7,558 nucleotides of DNA. It comes from an uncultured Clostridium sp. Lineage in GTDB: Bacteria > Bacillota_A > Clostridia > Lachnospirales > Lachnospiraceae. The notes beneath the pieces are model-generated. The model worked only from the letters and a program-made list of their open reading frames with translations, had not been told where the DNA came from and searched no databases. Below, one piece after another: positions 7,133 through 7,558 of this stretch. Position 1 is the first letter of the stretch. Every line of letters starts with the position of its first letter. The stretch lies in contig USQV01000039.1 of the NCBI GenBank assembly GCA_900556965.1, forward strand, positions 1 through 7,558, in the 5' to 3' direction. The position numbers were made by a program, and so were the translations under genes.

Positions 7133-7202
7133 AAGACCGGTTTTCCAATCCTGATGCTTTCAGAGAAAGAGTCATCAGGGTGTGGGAAACCGGTCTTTTT
7201 TT
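7133..7202 (+). terminator. Large nested intrinsic terminator after cstA
   Basis: Outer stem: 7133-7146 (AAGACCGGTTTTCC) pairs with 7185-7197 (GGAAACCGGTCTT), leaving one bulged T. The interior continues as CCTGATG with CATCAGG, capped by CTTTC/GAAAG with a 3-base loop. A run of seven T (7196-7202) follows. This is a strong Rho-independent terminator with an unusually long, three-tier stem. It separates cstA from the methyltransferase gene. Confidence 0.92.
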
Positions 7203-7263
7203 CTGTTTTTTGTCTGCGTTCTGCATCAGGCAAAGATTTTCTTTATCGTTTAGGTGATGGGGG

Positions 7264-7293
7264 TTGCAAATGCGGGAGCAATTCTTGTATACT
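7264..7293 (+). promoter_or_regulatory. Sigma-A promoter for the rRNA methyltransferase gene
   Basis: TTGCAA (7264-7269) and TATACT (7288-7293) are separated by 18 bases. The start should be near 7300, about 50 bases before the ATG at 7349. Confidence 0.7.
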
Positions 7294-7304
7294 AAAGAGA
7301 AATT

Positions 7305-7320
7305 GGGGGCTTTTGCCCCC
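7305..7320 (+). other. GC-only hairpin near the 5' end of the methyltransferase mRNA
   Basis: GGGGGC (7305-7310), TTTT, GCCCCC (7315-7320): a perfect 6-bp G-C stem with a 4-base loop, only about five bases after the predicted transcription start. No T-run follows, so termination is unlikely. It may protect the 5' end of the mRNA (inference). Confidence 0.55.
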
Positions 7321-7348
7321 GATATCATAGTTATAGAAGGAACACAAT

Positions 7349-7558
7349 ATGGAAATCAAAAAAAATGATAAATTTACAGTGACCATCGAAGATATGGGAG
7401 AGGACGGCGCAGGTATCGGCCGCGTGGACGGATATATCTGGTTCGTGAAGGATGCCCTGATCGGGGATACGATCGAGGCGTCAGCCATGAAAATGAAAAA
7501 AAATTACGGCTTTGCCCGTCTTGTGCGCGTCATCACCCCGGCAAAAGGCCGCGTGGAG
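7349..7558 (+). CDS. rlmD: 23S rRNA (uracil-5-)-methyltransferase, RlmD/RlmCD family, N-terminal 70 residues only
   Basis: The visible 70 codons encode a TRAM domain, an OB-like RNA-binding fold found at the start of TrmA/RlmC/RlmD-type SAM-dependent enzymes that make 5-methyluridine in 23S rRNA. Typical features are the opening VTIEDMGEDGAGIGRVDG, then WFVKDALIGDTIEA, then a Lys-rich MKKNYGFARLVRV segment leading toward where an iron-sulfur cysteine cluster is expected in many family members. That cluster and the catalytic Cys lie beyond the right edge, so the exact target uridine cannot be assigned. The start is supported by AAGGA (7337-7341) seven bases upstream of the ATG. It has its own promoter, separate from cstA. 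Confidence 0.83.
   Translation, partial: MEIKKNDKFTVTIEDMGEDGAGIGRVDGYIWFVKDALIGDTIEASAMKMKKNYGFARLVRVITPAKGRVE

Noticed and set aside
6948..7330. Open frames on both strands across the cstA 3' end and intergenic region
   Set aside because: They run through the nested terminator and the next promoter and show no ribosome binding site or family resemblance.
1..7558. Search for mobile elements, CRISPR repeats, toxin-antitoxin or defence genes
   Set aside because: No terminal repeats, repeat arrays, transposase motifs or defence-type domains were seen; all intact genes are chromosomal housekeeping or transport types.

Overview
The window looks like ordinary chromosomal housekeeping DNA from a low-to-mid GC Clostridia-type Firmicute, most likely a Lachnospiraceae gut commensal. 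This is inferred from the MutS2 and YhaM-type proteins, a T-box leader, strong AGGAG-type ribosome binding sites, sigma-A promoters and codon use; no marker gene proves it. I see no mobile element, CRISPR array, tRNA or rRNA.

Layout: (1) positions 1-2295, minus strand, is a nearly complete mutS2 whose last residues, the end of the Smr domain, lie beyond the left edge. (2) 2296-2415 is a compact divergent promoter region. (3) 2416-3750, plus strand, encodes a membrane-anchored HtrA/DegP-like protein with a PDZ domain in which all three catalytic-triad positions appear to be replaced, so a probable pseudoprotease. (4) 3784-4731 encodes a YhaM-type 3'-5' exoribonuclease (OB fold plus HD domain), 33 nt downstream and probably co-transcribed. 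(5) 4732-5352 has no gene but holds a consensus sigma-A promoter and a complete T-box riboswitch with its terminator. (6) 5353-7053 encodes a CstA-family transporter controlled by that T-box. (7) 7054-7348 holds a large nested terminator, then a promoter and a short leader with a GC hairpin. (8) 7349-7558 is the start of a 23S rRNA uracil-5-methyltransferase (TRAM domain) that runs off the right edge.

The most informative points are the T-box in front of cstA, whose specifier I read as AUC (Ile), and the pseudoprotease. The T-box implies that uptake by this CstA is switched on when a tRNA is uncharged. That fits peptide or amino-acid import better than the pyruvate role known for some CstA relatives. 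The HtrA-like protein keeps its fold landmarks and PDZ domain but probably acts as a scaffold or sensor rather than an enzyme. The other genes are standard nucleic-acid maintenance functions. I did not find a wholly new multi-gene system here.
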